Source: Lucinisca nassula (lineage: Eukaryota; Mollusca; Bivalvia; Lucinida; Lucinidae). From it: 64,000 bases of DNA. The translations under genes and the position numbers were made by a program. Of this stretch, positions 53,564 through 64,000 are shown in pieces. The notes under the pieces are model-generated. The model saw only the letters and a list, made by a program, of their open reading frames with translations. It made no database searches and was not told where the DNA came from. Every line of letters starts with the position of its first letter. Position 1 is the stretch's first letter. The DNA is taken from positions 113,493,245 to 113,557,244 of the forward strand of contig OY757017.1 of the NCBI GenBank assembly GCA_963580285.1, given 5' to 3'.

Positions 53564-54900
53564 CGAGGACTGTTCAAATATGAAGCAAGTAGAATGTTTT
53601 CTCATGCACTAATGCGAAAATTGCCTGGAAATAAATATCACAGCGTAGAAAAACATTTTACCTATACATTGATACCAAACCTGTTAAAATCCATGCACTT
53701 TAGCCATGTATATTGTTCAATAAACACTGTCTACTCTTGTATACTAATACAAAACATGGTTGGAAGAAGGTCAGAGTACGCCGTTGAAATACGGTCCTAT
53801 ATCAAGAATCGTTGTATTCTTGCTATACGGTGCAAAGACATTTTTGATGAAATATGTTCGGTTTATGGGCATAATGAAATGTCTTTTCCGACAGTTTTTT
53901 GTTGGTGTAAGAAATTCAGCTGTGGGCTAGGCTCAACAGAAGATGCACCACATGATCGTCGGCCGAAAAGAGCAACATCTGCCAAGATGGTTGCTAGAGT
54001 GAAAGAAATAGTTGCTACCAATGATCGATACACCACTGGGCAAATAGCTATTATGGTTGGCATCTCATTAGGAGCAGCTGGTACTATTCTGAAACGGGAT
54101 TTGAAAATGAGAAAAATCTGTGCTAGATGGATTCCCCATCTGTTGACAGATGAGCAGAAAAAGACACGCGTTCAGTGCGCCAAGAAGCTGCTTAAAAAGT
54201 TTCCAAATTACAATGAACGGTCTTTCGCTAATGTCATCACAGGTGACGAGACATGGGTTCACTTTTTTGAGCCAAAACAAAAGATTCAGAACAAAATATG
54301 GGCAACAAAGTATTGCAAAAGACCATGCATTGCAAAGCGGACCATGAGCGTCAAGAAGGTAATGTATGCCATATTCTTTTCAAATCAGGGCCCTGCTATT
54401 CAGGTTGCTGTGCCTAAAGGCAAATCTGTAAATGCGAAGTTTTACAAGAATAAAGTTCTTCGAAAATTGAAGAAATATTTCAAAGAACGAAGACCCGCAA
54501 CTGGTTTGGCCAATGTCAGATTGCTACATGACAATGCGTCATCGCACAAGACGTTCATTGTGCAAGACTATCTGAAGCAGGAAAAGGTTGTTGAACTCCC
54601 TCACCCCCGTATTCCCCTGAACTTGCCCCATGTGACTTTTTTTTTTCCGGCGGCTGAAAAAATACCTTTCTGGTCGAAAATTTGTACAGCGCAAACACCT
54701 AGGTTCTGCAATATTCCTGTGCCTTCATAGTATACCTCGAAAAGACTACCAAAATGCATTCAATGATTGGATCAGAAGACTGAAAGTTTGTATATCTGTT
54801 AAAGGGGAATACTTTGAGGGGACAAAATAAATTTTTCATCAAAATCTATCACGGAATCATTTTTATGTGCTTAGTTACATTCATATTTGAACAGTCCCCG
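53564..54900 (+). mobile_element. Full-length mariner element
   Basis: 1337 bp between TA dinucleotides (53562-53563, 54901-54902). Inverted ends CGAGGACTGTTCAAATATGA and, reversed, CGGGGACTGTTCAAATATGA. Length is typical for mariner. Confidence 0.9.
53756..54830 (+). pseudogene. mariner transposase, frameshifted
   Basis: MVGRRSEYAVEIRSYIKN starts the N-terminal helix-turn-helix region. The first catalytic Asp is in TGDETW (54245), the second in LLHDNASSH (54530). The third Asp codon is present at 54634-54636 but out of frame: one base is lost just before it and a T run (54637-54646) has the wrong length. Correcting for the lost base, 34 residues separate the last two Asp, as in mariner DD34D. 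The C-terminal part is readable in a third frame to TAA at 54828-54830. Not functional. An upstream extension of the frame to 53594 lies in the 5' UTR. Confidence 0.9.
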
Positions 54901-54902
54901 TA

Positions 54903-55300
54903 ACATATTCAAAGATTTTTTACTTTATTTTATTTAAACAACGATATCTTAACATGCAGCATGGAAAAAAATGAAGTTTTTGCTTGTTTTATTTTTCTGA
55001 TATTTACAATATGCTTTTTCATGGTGATGATTTTTTAATCACTACTGCCACTATATACAAATAGTATCTATAAGTTCTATTTGTCCTTTATTACATCAAA
55101 CAAACTATAACACATCTAAAATAAAAATAAAAATCTTACCAGTAGAACAGAAATTTTGATTTTTCCTTATTTTGAACATGCCTAAAAAGGACGGACATTA
55201 CAAACTGGGGACAGACATTACAGAACTTTTAAATGGTTTATCTATTACATGTATATGGCGATTTACCTAGTTATCCTTTTATTATCAACAAATAATATTT
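54903..55300. other. Spacer with GGACGGACATTACA-type motifs
   Basis: No gene. Motif copies at about 55188 and 55207 (see findings). Confidence 0.4.
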
Positions 55301-55530
55301 AGGTCTTTTTTGAGCCGGTCAGTTTCTCCTGGACAGGCTTATACATAAGCGGTTAACCAGTACAGTGCACATTCTTCCGCTAGAAACTAACAACTGCCTT
55401 CTTGAATCAGCGGAAGGGAGAGAATGACCATAGAAAAGATTTCATGGTGAATTTCCACGAAAGAATGTTGCCAACCCTGCAGGTATCGATCCCGTGTCCT
55501 CCTGATCACCAGTCAGACCCGCATCTGGAA
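55301..55530 (-). mobile_element. SINE-B copy
   Basis: Minus strand: 'gactggtgatcaggagg', B-box-like 'acgggatcgatacctg', body 'ttcaagaaggcagttg', tail near 'agaaactgaccggctc'. The tRNA head is cut at 55530. Confidence 0.65.
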
Positions 55531-56156
55531 TAGTTAGAATGTCATCAGAAATACAGAAAAGGCAATCAAGTGCCTATATTCGAAGTCATCAAAAATATAC
55601 AAAGTGCCATCCTGGTTGCTGGTATGCAATTATCATTGGTGTGATGACTTGCTTGCATTTATTTTGTGTATATGAAATTAACTTCAACAATTTTGGGTAA
55701 AATCACTATCATATCTGTTAACTTCCGAAAACTGTTAAAAGCAACAACAAAATGCTGTCTATGTCTTGCAAAGCAATGAAATGAAAATATACTCATCCCG
55801 TCTTGTCCATCACTTTTCTGTAATGTCCATCCCCTGCTTTTATTCAATCAGTTAGAAAACTGTTTTCTTTGTCAGAAGCCAGTCCGTTTTAAGTGGTTGT
55901 TTTCTCTACATGAACTCATGGTTTTGAAAGTTTCTTGTAACTAAAGTTATATTTTACGATAGCAGACAGAAAATTGTTGATAAAATCTCATAATGAACTT
56001 TCTTAGACCAAAAATGATTTTCTGTTCTTCAAAATGAGAATTTCAAATGTTTTGATGACTAAGAGTATAACTTTATCATCCTCTTTAAGTTTAGAACTCA
56101 CATAGTATGTAAATTGTGAATGGAAAAGCTTTTATATTCTTCTTAGCAGTTACCCG
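55531..56156. other. No gene recognised
   Basis: AT-rich. A 62-codon minus frame at 55847-55659 has no known features. Confidence 0.4.
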
Positions 56157-56455
56157 CCCCCGTCCATAGGGGCTTGGAGAAATATATGGGCTGCATGATG
56201 CTTCCACGCAGAGCTGAATCCGGCCCGCACACTAGTACTGGTAAACCGCTCAGAGGATCTAAGCCTGTCCAGGAACCGCGGTGCGAGGTGGAGCGTCCAT
56301 GCTAATAACCCCTATTGGTTTCATTGGGCGACAGGGCTTGAGATGTCATTTCATCTCAATGTCGGGTAAAAGTCCCACAAAATTGGAAGCAACGTCTCCA
56401 AAATGACCTTTACAGTGTTGAAGGGGACGTTAAAACTCAAATCAAACAAACAAAT
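56157..56455 (+). mobile_element. SINE-H copy, full length
   Basis: 'cccccgtccataggggcttg' to 'aaactcaaatcaaacaaac'. It faces a second copy at 56588 in opposite orientation. Confidence 0.75.
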
Positions 56456-56587
56456 TCTTAGCAGTTATGGTAGTCAGTGGGACGGACATTACAGGAATGG
56501 ATATTACAGATAACTTTTGGTTTTATGCCCAGAGATCTGACAAGAAGCACCATGTTCTTATTGTATTTCTTTCTTTATTTACAGGCC

Positions 56588-56820
56588 CTTGTTTGTTTGA
56601 TTTGAGGTTTAATGTTCCCGTCAACAATGTAAAGGTCATTTTGGAGGTGTTGCTTCCAATTTTTTGGGACTTTTACCCAACAGTGAGATTCCCACCGCTT
56701 TGCCTTGGCAGGCTTAGATCCTTTAAGCTGTTTACCAGTACTCCTGTGGTTGGTTTCAGCTCTGCTTGGAAGCATCATGCAGCCCATATACTTCTTCAAA
56801 CCCCGATGGGCAGGGGCCAA
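56588..56820 (-). mobile_element. SINE-H copy with internal deletion
   Basis: 'gtttgtttgatttgaggttt' to 'ccgatgggcaggggcc', lacking the block around 'catctcaagccctg'. Confidence 0.7.
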
Positions 56821-56959
56821 TTTACAGTCCATATGTACCTATGTTCTGAAGGTATTTTATGAACTTTTTTGTGTCCTTTTGAAAAATAATGATAGGAAAA
56901 ATAATGATAGGGGACGGACATTACAAGTTTTTTTGTCACAAAGAAAAGAAGCATACTGA

Positions 56960-57395
56960 AATGAAAAAAATCTCTTAATACTAAAATTTTCCATGCATTG
57001 GTCCTGCTAACCAACAAATATATCCAAATGGCTTGTCAAATATAGTTCTATCATTCCTTTAGAGTATCATTTAATATTTTGGGAACACTTTTTAAACGAA
57101 AAGGCATAACTAATACAAATTCTGTTACATTAGCACTGTTTTCACTGAAGGTAAAATAGAACTCACAGTTTCGACATAATTGCCTGATGCTACACACCAA
57201 AAAAAGGTTAGGAAATTCTCCATCCACTGAGTAAATGAAGAATGAAACCCCTACATGTCAAAAAAGAGCTTTGTATTTTTAATAGAAAATAATGATAAAA
57301 GCTAATGCTAACCCGTTACATGCAAATTTGGGGCATTTTCGCACAGTAATAGACACAGGTTTTTTTTTGCTTCAACTGATTCTTATCAAACTTGG
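56960..57395. other. No gene recognised
   Basis: AT-rich spacer before a tandem array. Confidence 0.4.
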
Positions 57396-58610
57396 TGTAC
57401 TCTTGATATATAGTTAGACCATGCTGTATGGAGCAGTGCATATTGTGAGGGCCCAACACTGGCTACAACAATATTGCTGTTGTCCATGTGTTTGTAACGC
57501 CTTAACCAAAAAATGTAACATCGGTCATAACATCAAAAGGATTTGCCCTAATCTCATGAAACGTCACACACATACTCACCATCACAAGACCTGTATTCTT
57601 TCAAAGGACCATACCTATATTGCTTTTGTCCATGTGCTTGTCTTGCCGTAACCAAAAAACATAATTTTGTTCATAACTTCAAAAATATTTGCCTTTCCCG
57701 CATGAATATTCACACAAACAATTACCATCACAAGACCTACATTCTGACAAAACTTGTACCACATCTCTTTGATAGCTCTATGTGAGTCCCTTTCTGACAT
57801 AGTCAGTGATCTGGTTTTGAGGTTATGGTCATACAAATAAAAACAAAGTTATACCCCTTTGGAAGTTTCTGTAAGCAATTTTGCCTGCAATTTAGAACCG
57901 ACCAAGCTAAACTTGATATATAGTTAGACCAAGATGTGGAGCAGCGCATATAATTTCAAGGTTACAGTGCACCAAATATTCATAGAGTTATGCCTGTTTG
58001 AAAATTCCTGTGAACATTTTGTTTATGGCTAAATCTTCCTGCAGTGAACATTTAATCAAGCTGAAAATTGATAAATAGTTTGACCACAATGTGGAGCAGC
58101 GCATATTTTTTCGAGGTTATGGCTTACCAGTATTTTGTTTGTGGCTAACTACTCCTACAATTAATATCCGATGAAGCTAAAACTTCTTATATAGTTAGAC
58201 CGCGCAGTGCTTATTTTTTTGAGGTTACAGTCTACCAAAAATTAATCGAGTTGTGCCCCTTTGAAAATTTCTGTACACATTTTGTTTGTGGATAACTTCT
58301 CCTGCAGGTAAAATTTGAGCTAGCAAAATCTTGATATGAAGTTTGACTAGCATGTGGAGCAGTGTATATGGTTTAGAGAGGATGGTCCACCAAATATTTA
58401 TATTAGTATAACACTTTGAATGTATATGTACATGTAGGTACATGTATTTTCATTTCCCGCTAACTCCTCCTACAATTTAGACCCAATTTTAGCTGAAATT
58501 TGATATGTAGTTAGACCAAGATATGGAGCAGTTCTTAATGTTTCAAGGTTTCAGTCCAATAAATACTAACTTGCTACAGGCGTATAATGCCCCGCTTGCG
58601 GAGCTCTATT
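57396..58610 (+). repeat. Tandem array, about 150-bp units, with 3' hairpin
   Basis: Seven or so units: 'atatagttagaccaagatg', 'tggagcagcgcatat', 'aagctaaacttgatat'. It ends 'aatgccccgcttgcggagc', a hairpin like those closing the other Helitron-like elements. Confidence 0.65.
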
Positions 58611-59300
58611 GGGTGATTATTGACTAAGGCATTGAATTTATAATGAGTAGACAGAACTATTGACATATGTCAAAAGCGAACAACCAGGAACAGTTAAAGA
58701 TGCAGACACCAGTTTAAACATGTCAGGAAATGGCTTGTATAGCCAATAAACATGTGGTGACATTGTTTTGTTTCAGCAACCATTTTTTTTTTTCCAAATG
58801 ACTCCAGGATGCAAAATAATGAGTCAAGGATGCTAATGTTCTGTAGCCTAGACCTGCGTCTGACTGACTGATACCAGTTTTTACGGTAACAGGGGGAGGG
58901 GAGCTAAAAGCACTTATGAGGCTAACCCTGCAGCTACAGACTTTAGTAGAAATAGCTAGCACTAACGCTGAATGGTCCAATGAAAAATCATCTTGTCTTG
59001 TGATTTTTCATTTGACGATTTAGCATTAAAAAAAAACACAAAAAAGACTAAATTGGAGGGTCCTGTGTGTAGACTATATGAAGCAAACTTTTATGGGAAT
59101 ACATAATCATAATTGCTGACGGACTCTTATATTCAGATAAAATCTAAGGAAGTTTCTTTTGAAACTACTACTGTGCCCTTCAATGTTACTTTATGCTGAT
59201 GTGTTATGGGTGGTCATGAGCAGGGGTGGGTGACAGTGCAAACATCTTTTTGGATGGGATTCCTTTTTGAAATGGAGGGTCCGATACTTTTACTAGAGAC
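58611..59300. other. No gene recognised
   Basis: Unique-looking; contains an imperfect inverted repeat 'gtccaatgaaaaatca' / 'tgatttttcatttgac' at 58974-59015. Confidence 0.4.
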
Positions 59301-59309
59301 TTAACCAAG

Positions 59310-59420
59310 GGAAAAATCGCCTGGCCTCCCGTTGCAGAACTTGGGGTCTTATGTAACCCGAGCAAGGCTCGAACCTACAGTAGCGAGAGACATAATGCTC
59401 TTATCCAATAGGCCATAGAG
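59310..59420 (-). mobile_element. tRNA-derived SINE head, family D
   Basis: Minus strand 'gggcctctatggcctattgg', 'aggttcgagccttgctcgg'. The same head is on the plus strand at 63655. Confidence 0.55.
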
Positions 59421-59465
59421 GCCCATCATATGTTATAGTTTATAATATATATTTCGACAGACAGA

Positions 59466-59544
59466 CCTCAGCAAACACTGTAGACCCAAATGAGACACAA
59501 CAGACAGTGGCGTCTCATAAGGCTCTACATTGTTTGCCACTCAT
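59466..59544. repeat. P-type hairpin
   Basis: GCAAACACTGTAGACCC against GGCTCTACATTGTTTGCC with a larger loop. Confidence 0.5.
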
Positions 59545-59707
59545 CCAGCTTTTTTAGACTCGATATTTTGTAGTAAATTATACTTGTTCAAATTTTAGAA
59601 CAAGTATGGCAAAGAGTTGAGGTGTCTGAATACATGTACTTAGGGCATAGCAACAGTTGAGGTTGGTATTTTGTGATAATTGAAGGACATTTTTTGTCAA
59701 TTCTCCA

Positions 59708-59790
59708 TAAAAACCTATGTTGTGGGTATTCATTAGAACAGCCTCGATGAGGCTGTCCTAATGAATACCCACAACATTCATTTTATATGG
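59708..59790. repeat. Family-Q palindrome, nearly perfect
   Basis: TTGTGGGTATTCATTAGAAC and its mirror TAATGAATACCCACAA around CAGCCTCGATGAGGCTG. The best long hairpin of the family. Confidence 0.75.
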
Positions 59791-59949
59791 AGAAATAAGG
59801 AAAGCTATCCTTCAGTTATCACAAAATATACACCTTACACGTATCTATGCTAGGGTAAATAATGTACCGGTATTGTAACAGACACAGCAATCAAATAGTC
59901 GAATATTAGCAAATCAGTAACAATAATTATTTCTATGACATTAAATGAC

Positions 59950-60262
59950 TGTTTGTTGTTTGTTTGATTTGAGGTTTAACATCTCCGACAACGCTGTAAA
60001 GGTCATTTTGGAAACGTTGCTTCCAATTTTGTGGGACTTTTACCCGACATTGAGATGAAATGACATCTCAAGTCCTGCCGTCCAATGAAACCAATAGTGT
60101 TTATAAGCATGGACGGGCCGACGTGCAACGCTTTGCCTGGGCAGGCTTAGATCCTCTAACTTCTAAGCGGTTTACCAGTACTTGTATGTGGGTAGGTTTC
60201 AGCTCTGCGTGGAAGCATCATGCAGCCCATCTTTTTCTTCAAGCCCCGATGGGTGGAGGCCA
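59950..60262 (-). mobile_element. SINE-H copy
   Basis: 'gttgtttgtttgatttgagg' to 'gatgggtggaggcc', full length with a 6-bp duplication 'acttct' in the middle. Confidence 0.75.
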
Positions 60263-60317
60263 GATATTAAATGACTGAGATTAATAGATGATCTGATTAA
60301 CTAACCCATCCTCAACC

Positions 60318-60730
60318 ATTATCCCACTGAACATAACAACTATACCTTTGAGGTAGCCATCTGATAAGGATTTATACTGTTTATGAATTGAGCCAATACA
60401 TTATTTCATGTAATTTGATTTGGTGGATAGTTAGAAATGGCAGTGGCTAAATAAATTTGTTCAGCAGGATAAGGGTAAATTATAAAGAGGTTTGTGAGGA
60501 CAGAAAAAATTCCTATATTAACCCTTCTCTTGCTGAATATTCATTTTAGCCATACCCATCTCTGACTTTGAACCAGTCAGATTACTTGATGTAATTTATT
60601 CCTACAAATTTATAAACTGGATGTGAAACAGTGAAGATCCTGATCAGATGGCTTCTACAGAAGCCATCTGATCTGGATCTACACTGTTTCCAAAGATATG
60701 GGTTGTCTTGAACAGCATGATAAGAGTAAA
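60318..60730. mobile_element. Two MITE family P copies
   Basis: 60318-60480 is a decayed copy. 60520-60730 is well preserved with hairpin AGATGGCTTCTACAGAAGCC and arms AAACAGTGAAGATCC / GGATCTACACTGTTT. Confidence 0.65.
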
Positions 60731-60732
60731 GA

Positions 60733-60796
60733 CGGTCTTTGGGACTGGTCAAAAGTGGTCTTGAAGACCACTTTTGACCAGTCCCAAAGGTGATCT
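60733..60796. repeat. Palindrome
   Basis: CTTTGGGACTGGTCAAAAGT pairs with ACTTTTGACCAGTCCCAAAG around GGTCTTGAAGACC. Related to the hairpin at 51712-51800. Confidence 0.75.
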
Positions 60797-61079
60797 CTGA
60801 GAAGAGGACACTGTATGCAGAACACAAGAAGAACTGCAACCTACTAAATAAGCTTTTTATAGCAGAATTAGTCAGAACCAGTGCTTCAGCTGAAGTGCAC
60901 GACCCGCCGGATGCTTTTAGCTTTATGAGTGTTACCATATATGGGTATGGCGGCCATTTTGGTCATGTGACCTGGACCTAAACGGTTCCCCCAATAAATG
61001 CGGCTTATCGTAAGAAGCAAAAATATATCTTATACTTTAGTACTGTATTCTGAATTGTTTGCAGGATAAAATGCATTCT

Positions 61080-61490
61080 CACTTTTCCAATACAAAAGCA
61101 TATGTGTCAAAGTTTGACCTAGGCACAAAGAAGGTCAAGGTCAACCCAGGGTCACCATTTTAGCAATTTATGATGGGCCTACGTCCCAGATGCTATTTAT
61201 CAAGTTTCGTGGAAATCTGCCCAGTGGTTCTGGAGAAGACTATTTTTGAAGGGTTTTTACCATATATAGAGGCTAAATGGAATGTAATATTTCGCAAGTT
61301 CATTGGTTAGATCTCATTGATATCTATCAGTATGCCAAAAATTGTTTAAATCAGTATTCCAAGCGGTTAAGTCACTATCACCAATTTTCACTAACAGGTT
61401 ACGGACAGACAGACAGACTGACAGAATGACACGGTGATTTCAGGGCACTCTTAGAAAATCAACCAACTTCAGTTGGTCGCTTTTTCTGCG
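61080..61490 (+). repeat. Single-unit Helitron-like remnant
   Basis: 'aaggtcaaggtcaacccagg', 'ggacagacagacagactg', then AACCAACTTCAGTTGGT hairpin. Confidence 0.45.
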
Positions 61491-61884
61491 GGTCGTGCAA
61501 TTTTAGGTGGTCATAATAGCGGAATTTTACTGTAGTTGCCTCCCCTGAGAGTGTGACTAATTTCTTGCATTTTATTGACAGGTTATATTGCGATGGAAGC
61601 TAAATACTTAGAGAAGACTAAGATTTGAGGTGAATGAAAGTTTATCATTGAATGTTTGCACACACACCAAGTCTTACACCAACTGGTTATAACTGGCTGG
61701 TTAATCGGGACATGTCTATATCTCAACAGTGATAATGACATTGACAAGATACTTTGGTAAGTCCTTGGCTTAAGTTACAACTTCTGTATTATTATTTCAT
61801 TTAATGATAACATAATAATTGGAAACTCTCAGGTGTGGTTGTTTTTGTATGAAACTGATTTTAAATTTGTAAATTCTGAATGCA
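61491..61884. other. No gene recognised
   Basis: Spacer without recognised features. Confidence 0.4.
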
Positions 61885-61985
61885 ATTTTTATGCCCCTGA
61901 GAGATTCTCGGGGGCATATAGTTTTTGCCCTGTCTGTCTGTTTGTTTGTTTGTCTCTCCGTCACAAAATCTTTAACCGCCATAAA
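61885..61985 (-). mobile_element. Helitron-like 3' end
   Basis: Hairpin TATGCCCCTGAGAGATTCTC / GGGGCATA at 61890-61919 followed by CTGTCTGTCTG, the reverse-orientation end of a tandem-core element. Confidence 0.5.
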
Positions 61986-62094
61986 AATTGGCTCCCACCA
62001 GGGGCTTTGGTCACTGACAGTGACAGCTCTCGTTCTGGTTGAAATTATTTAAATACCATTACATCTACTGTGTATAGATTCTTAGCTTTTATCT

Positions 62095-62440
62095 TGCTGT
62101 TCACGACAACCCCTGTCTTTGCAAACAGTGTAGATCCAAAGCCATTTGATTAGGATCTACACTGTTTGTCATTCAGTTTTTGAATTTGAATGAAAACATT
62201 ATATCATGTAATCTGATTGGCTGAAAGTCAGAAATGGTTGTGGCTTCCAATTTTGTGAGACTTTTACCCAACATTGAAATGAAATGACATCTCAAGTCCT
62301 GCTGCCCAATGAAACCGAAAGGGTTTATAAGCATGGACGGTCCGACTTGCACCGCTTTGCCTGGGCAGGCTTAGATCCTCTAAATGGAAGCATCATGCAG
62401 CCCATTTATTTTTTCAAGCCCCGATGGGCAGGGGTCGTCA
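62095..62440. mobile_element. MITE family P copy joined to SINE-H
   Basis: 62095-62235: 'gcaaacagtgtagatcc' / 'ggatctacactgtttg' hairpin with shortened centre. 62238-62440: SINE-H (minus), missing tail and part of the middle. Confidence 0.6.
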
Positions 62441-62609
62441 TTTATGACAGTAATTTAAGTCCTTTCTAAACACTTAAATATGCCCCCTTACAGCAAAGTA
62501 AACGATAAAAAATGTATTTTAACCCTTTAGATCACAGGAAAAACTGTGTCTAAAATGTCGTCTGTTTATGTAGTCTGCTAAATCTTTTCAAACATATTTT
62601 TGCATACCA

Positions 62610-62672
62610 GCAGACAGTGTGGACCTTGATGAGAGGAGCAGTCAGATCTTGGTCCCCACTGTTTACAGCAAT
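62610..62672. repeat. P-type hairpin, degenerate
   Basis: 'cagacagtgtggacc' against 'ggtccccactgttt'. Confidence 0.4.
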
Positions 62673-62702
62673 GACTTTTAAACTTTTAACCCAATCTTAT
62701 GC

Positions 62703-63010
62703 GTGTCTCAGTAGCTCAGTCGGATGCACACCTGACTGGTGATCAGGAGGACGCGGGTTCTATACTTGCTGGGGTCGGCAACATTCTTTTGTGGACATTG
62801 ATCATGAAATATTTTCTGTGGTCATTATCTCCCTTCCGCTGATTCAAGAAGGGCAATTGTCAGTTTCTGGCGAAAGAATGTGCACTGTACTGGTTAACCA
62901 CTTACGTACATATATAAGCCTGCCCAGGAAAAGTGTGACTAGTTAAACTGACCGGCTAAAAATGACCTAACCTAAACAGTGTTTACTTGGCCATTAAACT
63001 CCAGTACAAA
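62703..63010 (+). mobile_element. SINE-B copy, complete
   Basis: A-box TAGCTCAGTCGGATGC, B-box-like GGGTTCTATACTTG, body 'ttcaagaagggcaattg', tail 'ggccattaaactccag' and CAAACAACTGACCC. A poly-A run follows at 63040-63059. Confidence 0.75.
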
Positions 63011-63059
63011 CAACTGACCCAAACCCAATAGGCAAACCATCAAAAAAAAAAAAAAAAAA

Positions 63060-63535
63060 TGTAAAAAAAGATCATGCCGCCACTTAAATGACAAATGTAC
63101 TTGTCCAACATATAACAATGGAAGAGTCCACTAGTGTACAATGGGTTAAATTAACCAGCAGACAACAAAGCTGGTGACAATTGTTGTTATTGACATTTTA
63201 AGGGTTACCAGCATACCAGTATCTGTAAACTGAGTGCTATTTCAGAGTTTGTGATAAAATGTCAATGTCCTGTGGATAGGTGTAGCGTACATGTACTTTG
63301 CAGAATGTGCAACTGATATTGCAGATTTGGCATGTATCGTATGATAACAAGCCAGGCATGACAAAACATATAAAATGTCTTGCGCCACCAACAATGACTC
63401 AGATCAGCCTGTGCATCTTCACAATCTGATCAGAGTTTGCTGTCTTCTGTAGACTCATGACAATCCAAGGAGCAATCAGTGTCATTCAGCAATGACTCTG
63501 TCAGACTGTGTTGATGCACAGGCTACTATATCGAT
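63060..63535. other. No gene recognised
   Basis: Includes the dispersed repeat shared with 230-295 and small inverted motifs ('gatcagcctgtgcatc'). Confidence 0.4.
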
Positions 63536-63537
63536 CT

Positions 63538-63605
63538 GACAGTGCAGACCCAGATCAGACTGCTCCTGAAGGAGCAGTCTGATCAGGGTTTACACTGTTT
63601 GCCAT
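63538..63605. repeat. P-type hairpin, well preserved
   Basis: CAGATCAGACTGCTCC pairs with GGAGCAGTCTGATC around TGAA; outer arms GACAGTGCAGACC / GGTTTACACTGTTT. Confidence 0.6.
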
Positions 63606-63654
63606 TCTCTCTCCACCTTTAGGAGTCCTTGCCGGATCATTAAACAAATTTGTG

Positions 63655-63745
63655 ACAGGCCTCTGTGGCCTAGTGGGTAAGAGCGCTGACTCTTAATCAT
63701 CAGGTCTCTCACCGCTGTGGTTTGAGCCTTGCTCGGGTCACATAT
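63655..63745 (+). mobile_element. tRNA-derived SINE head, family D
   Basis: 'ggcctctgtggcctagtggg', long variable arm, B-box-like TGGTTTGAGCC. Leucine/serine-tRNA-like layout, but there is no matching acceptor stem. Confidence 0.55.
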
Positions 63746-64000
63746 GAAAATTCAAATGGCAAGTTCTACAATGGAAGGTTAGGTGGTTTATCTGCAGGTA
63801 CTCCGGTTTACGCCTAATTCTGATTGACGATTGGCTCGATAAGAGTGAAATAATCTTGAAAGGGCTGTAAAACCAAAAAAAAAAAAAAATAGAATTACAT
63901 GATTTTTTATGGTAATCTGAGTCTTTTCTGGTCACACAGGTCTTATACTGTTTGCCCTGGCCATTAGCTTATATAGAGGCATCAAATAAAATACATAACA

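Noticed and set aside
21188..62469. Recurring 60-80 codon frames (for example MTSQALPPNE) as a protein family
   Set aside because: They are the antisense strand of SINE-H; frames break in many copies and start in non-coding consensus sequence.
3378..63745. tRNA genes (A and B boxes at 3390, 3850, 8740, 46395, 49600, 62705, 63660 and others)
   Set aside because: All are heads of dispersed SINEs with downstream bodies, and none has a complementary acceptor stem.
1..64000. Bacterial, phage or viral gene cluster
   Set aside because: No closely packed ORFs, ribosome binding sites or capsid/polymerase genes. The long frames are explained by retroelements, mariner and repeats.

Overview
This window is eukaryotic nuclear DNA, most likely from a bivalve mollusc. 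The lineage is inferred from repeat content: tRNA-headed SINEs with a shared 3' domain, Helitron-like elements carrying 130-170 bp tandem cores, (ACGG)n or (ACAG)n runs and a 3' hairpin, and Penelope-type reverse transcriptase remnants. It is AT-rich and very repeat-dense. No operon, prokaryotic gene, rRNA gene or intact tRNA gene is visible.

One host gene can be rebuilt completely. Four exons on the minus strand (32264-32151, 26491-26388, 24091-23962, 19999-19955) join in phase into a 130-residue protein. I recognise it as the RAB5IF (C20orf24, RCAF1, OPTI) homologue, a small three-helix ER membrane protein. Its introns are packed with transposable elements. Exon-like open stretches of unknown identity occur at 33505-33597, 41719-41847 (downstream of an E2F/CRE-like cluster), 17942-18136 and 15654-15768, all on the minus strand. 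They are candidates only.

Layout. 0-6 kb: Helitron-like arrays, a hAT-type MITE with a perfect 8-bp target duplication, tRNA-SINEs and a duplicated 0.6-kb element. 6.2-7.9 kb: a Penelope-like retroelement copy with its 3' tail. 8-16.9 kb: nested tandem-repeat elements. 17-32.3 kb: MITEs, palindromes and SINEs around and inside the RAB5IF homologue, a jockey/CR1-like LINE fragment and, at 30.86 kb, a hammerhead ribozyme fold (active-site G12 changed to A) with a second, split copy nearby. 35.7-40.2 kb: a large foldback element with an 8-bp target duplication, itself invaded by Penelope-like copies. 41-45.2 kb: a promoter-like segment, a (GTAT)n microsatellite and a tandem array. 45.6-50.3 kb: a 128-bp satellite in which every monomer carries a palindrome matching the vertebrate estrogen response element; it is interrupted by two SINE copies and a 2.1-kb terminal-inverted-repeat element. 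50.3-52.2 kb: a second such element. 53.6-54.9 kb: a full-length but broken mariner. 55-64 kb: SINEs, MITE hairpins and another tandem array.

Functionally there is one housekeeping membrane-protein gene embedded in layered mobile DNA. The insertions can be ordered in time because many interrupt one another at precise, target-site-duplicated boundaries.
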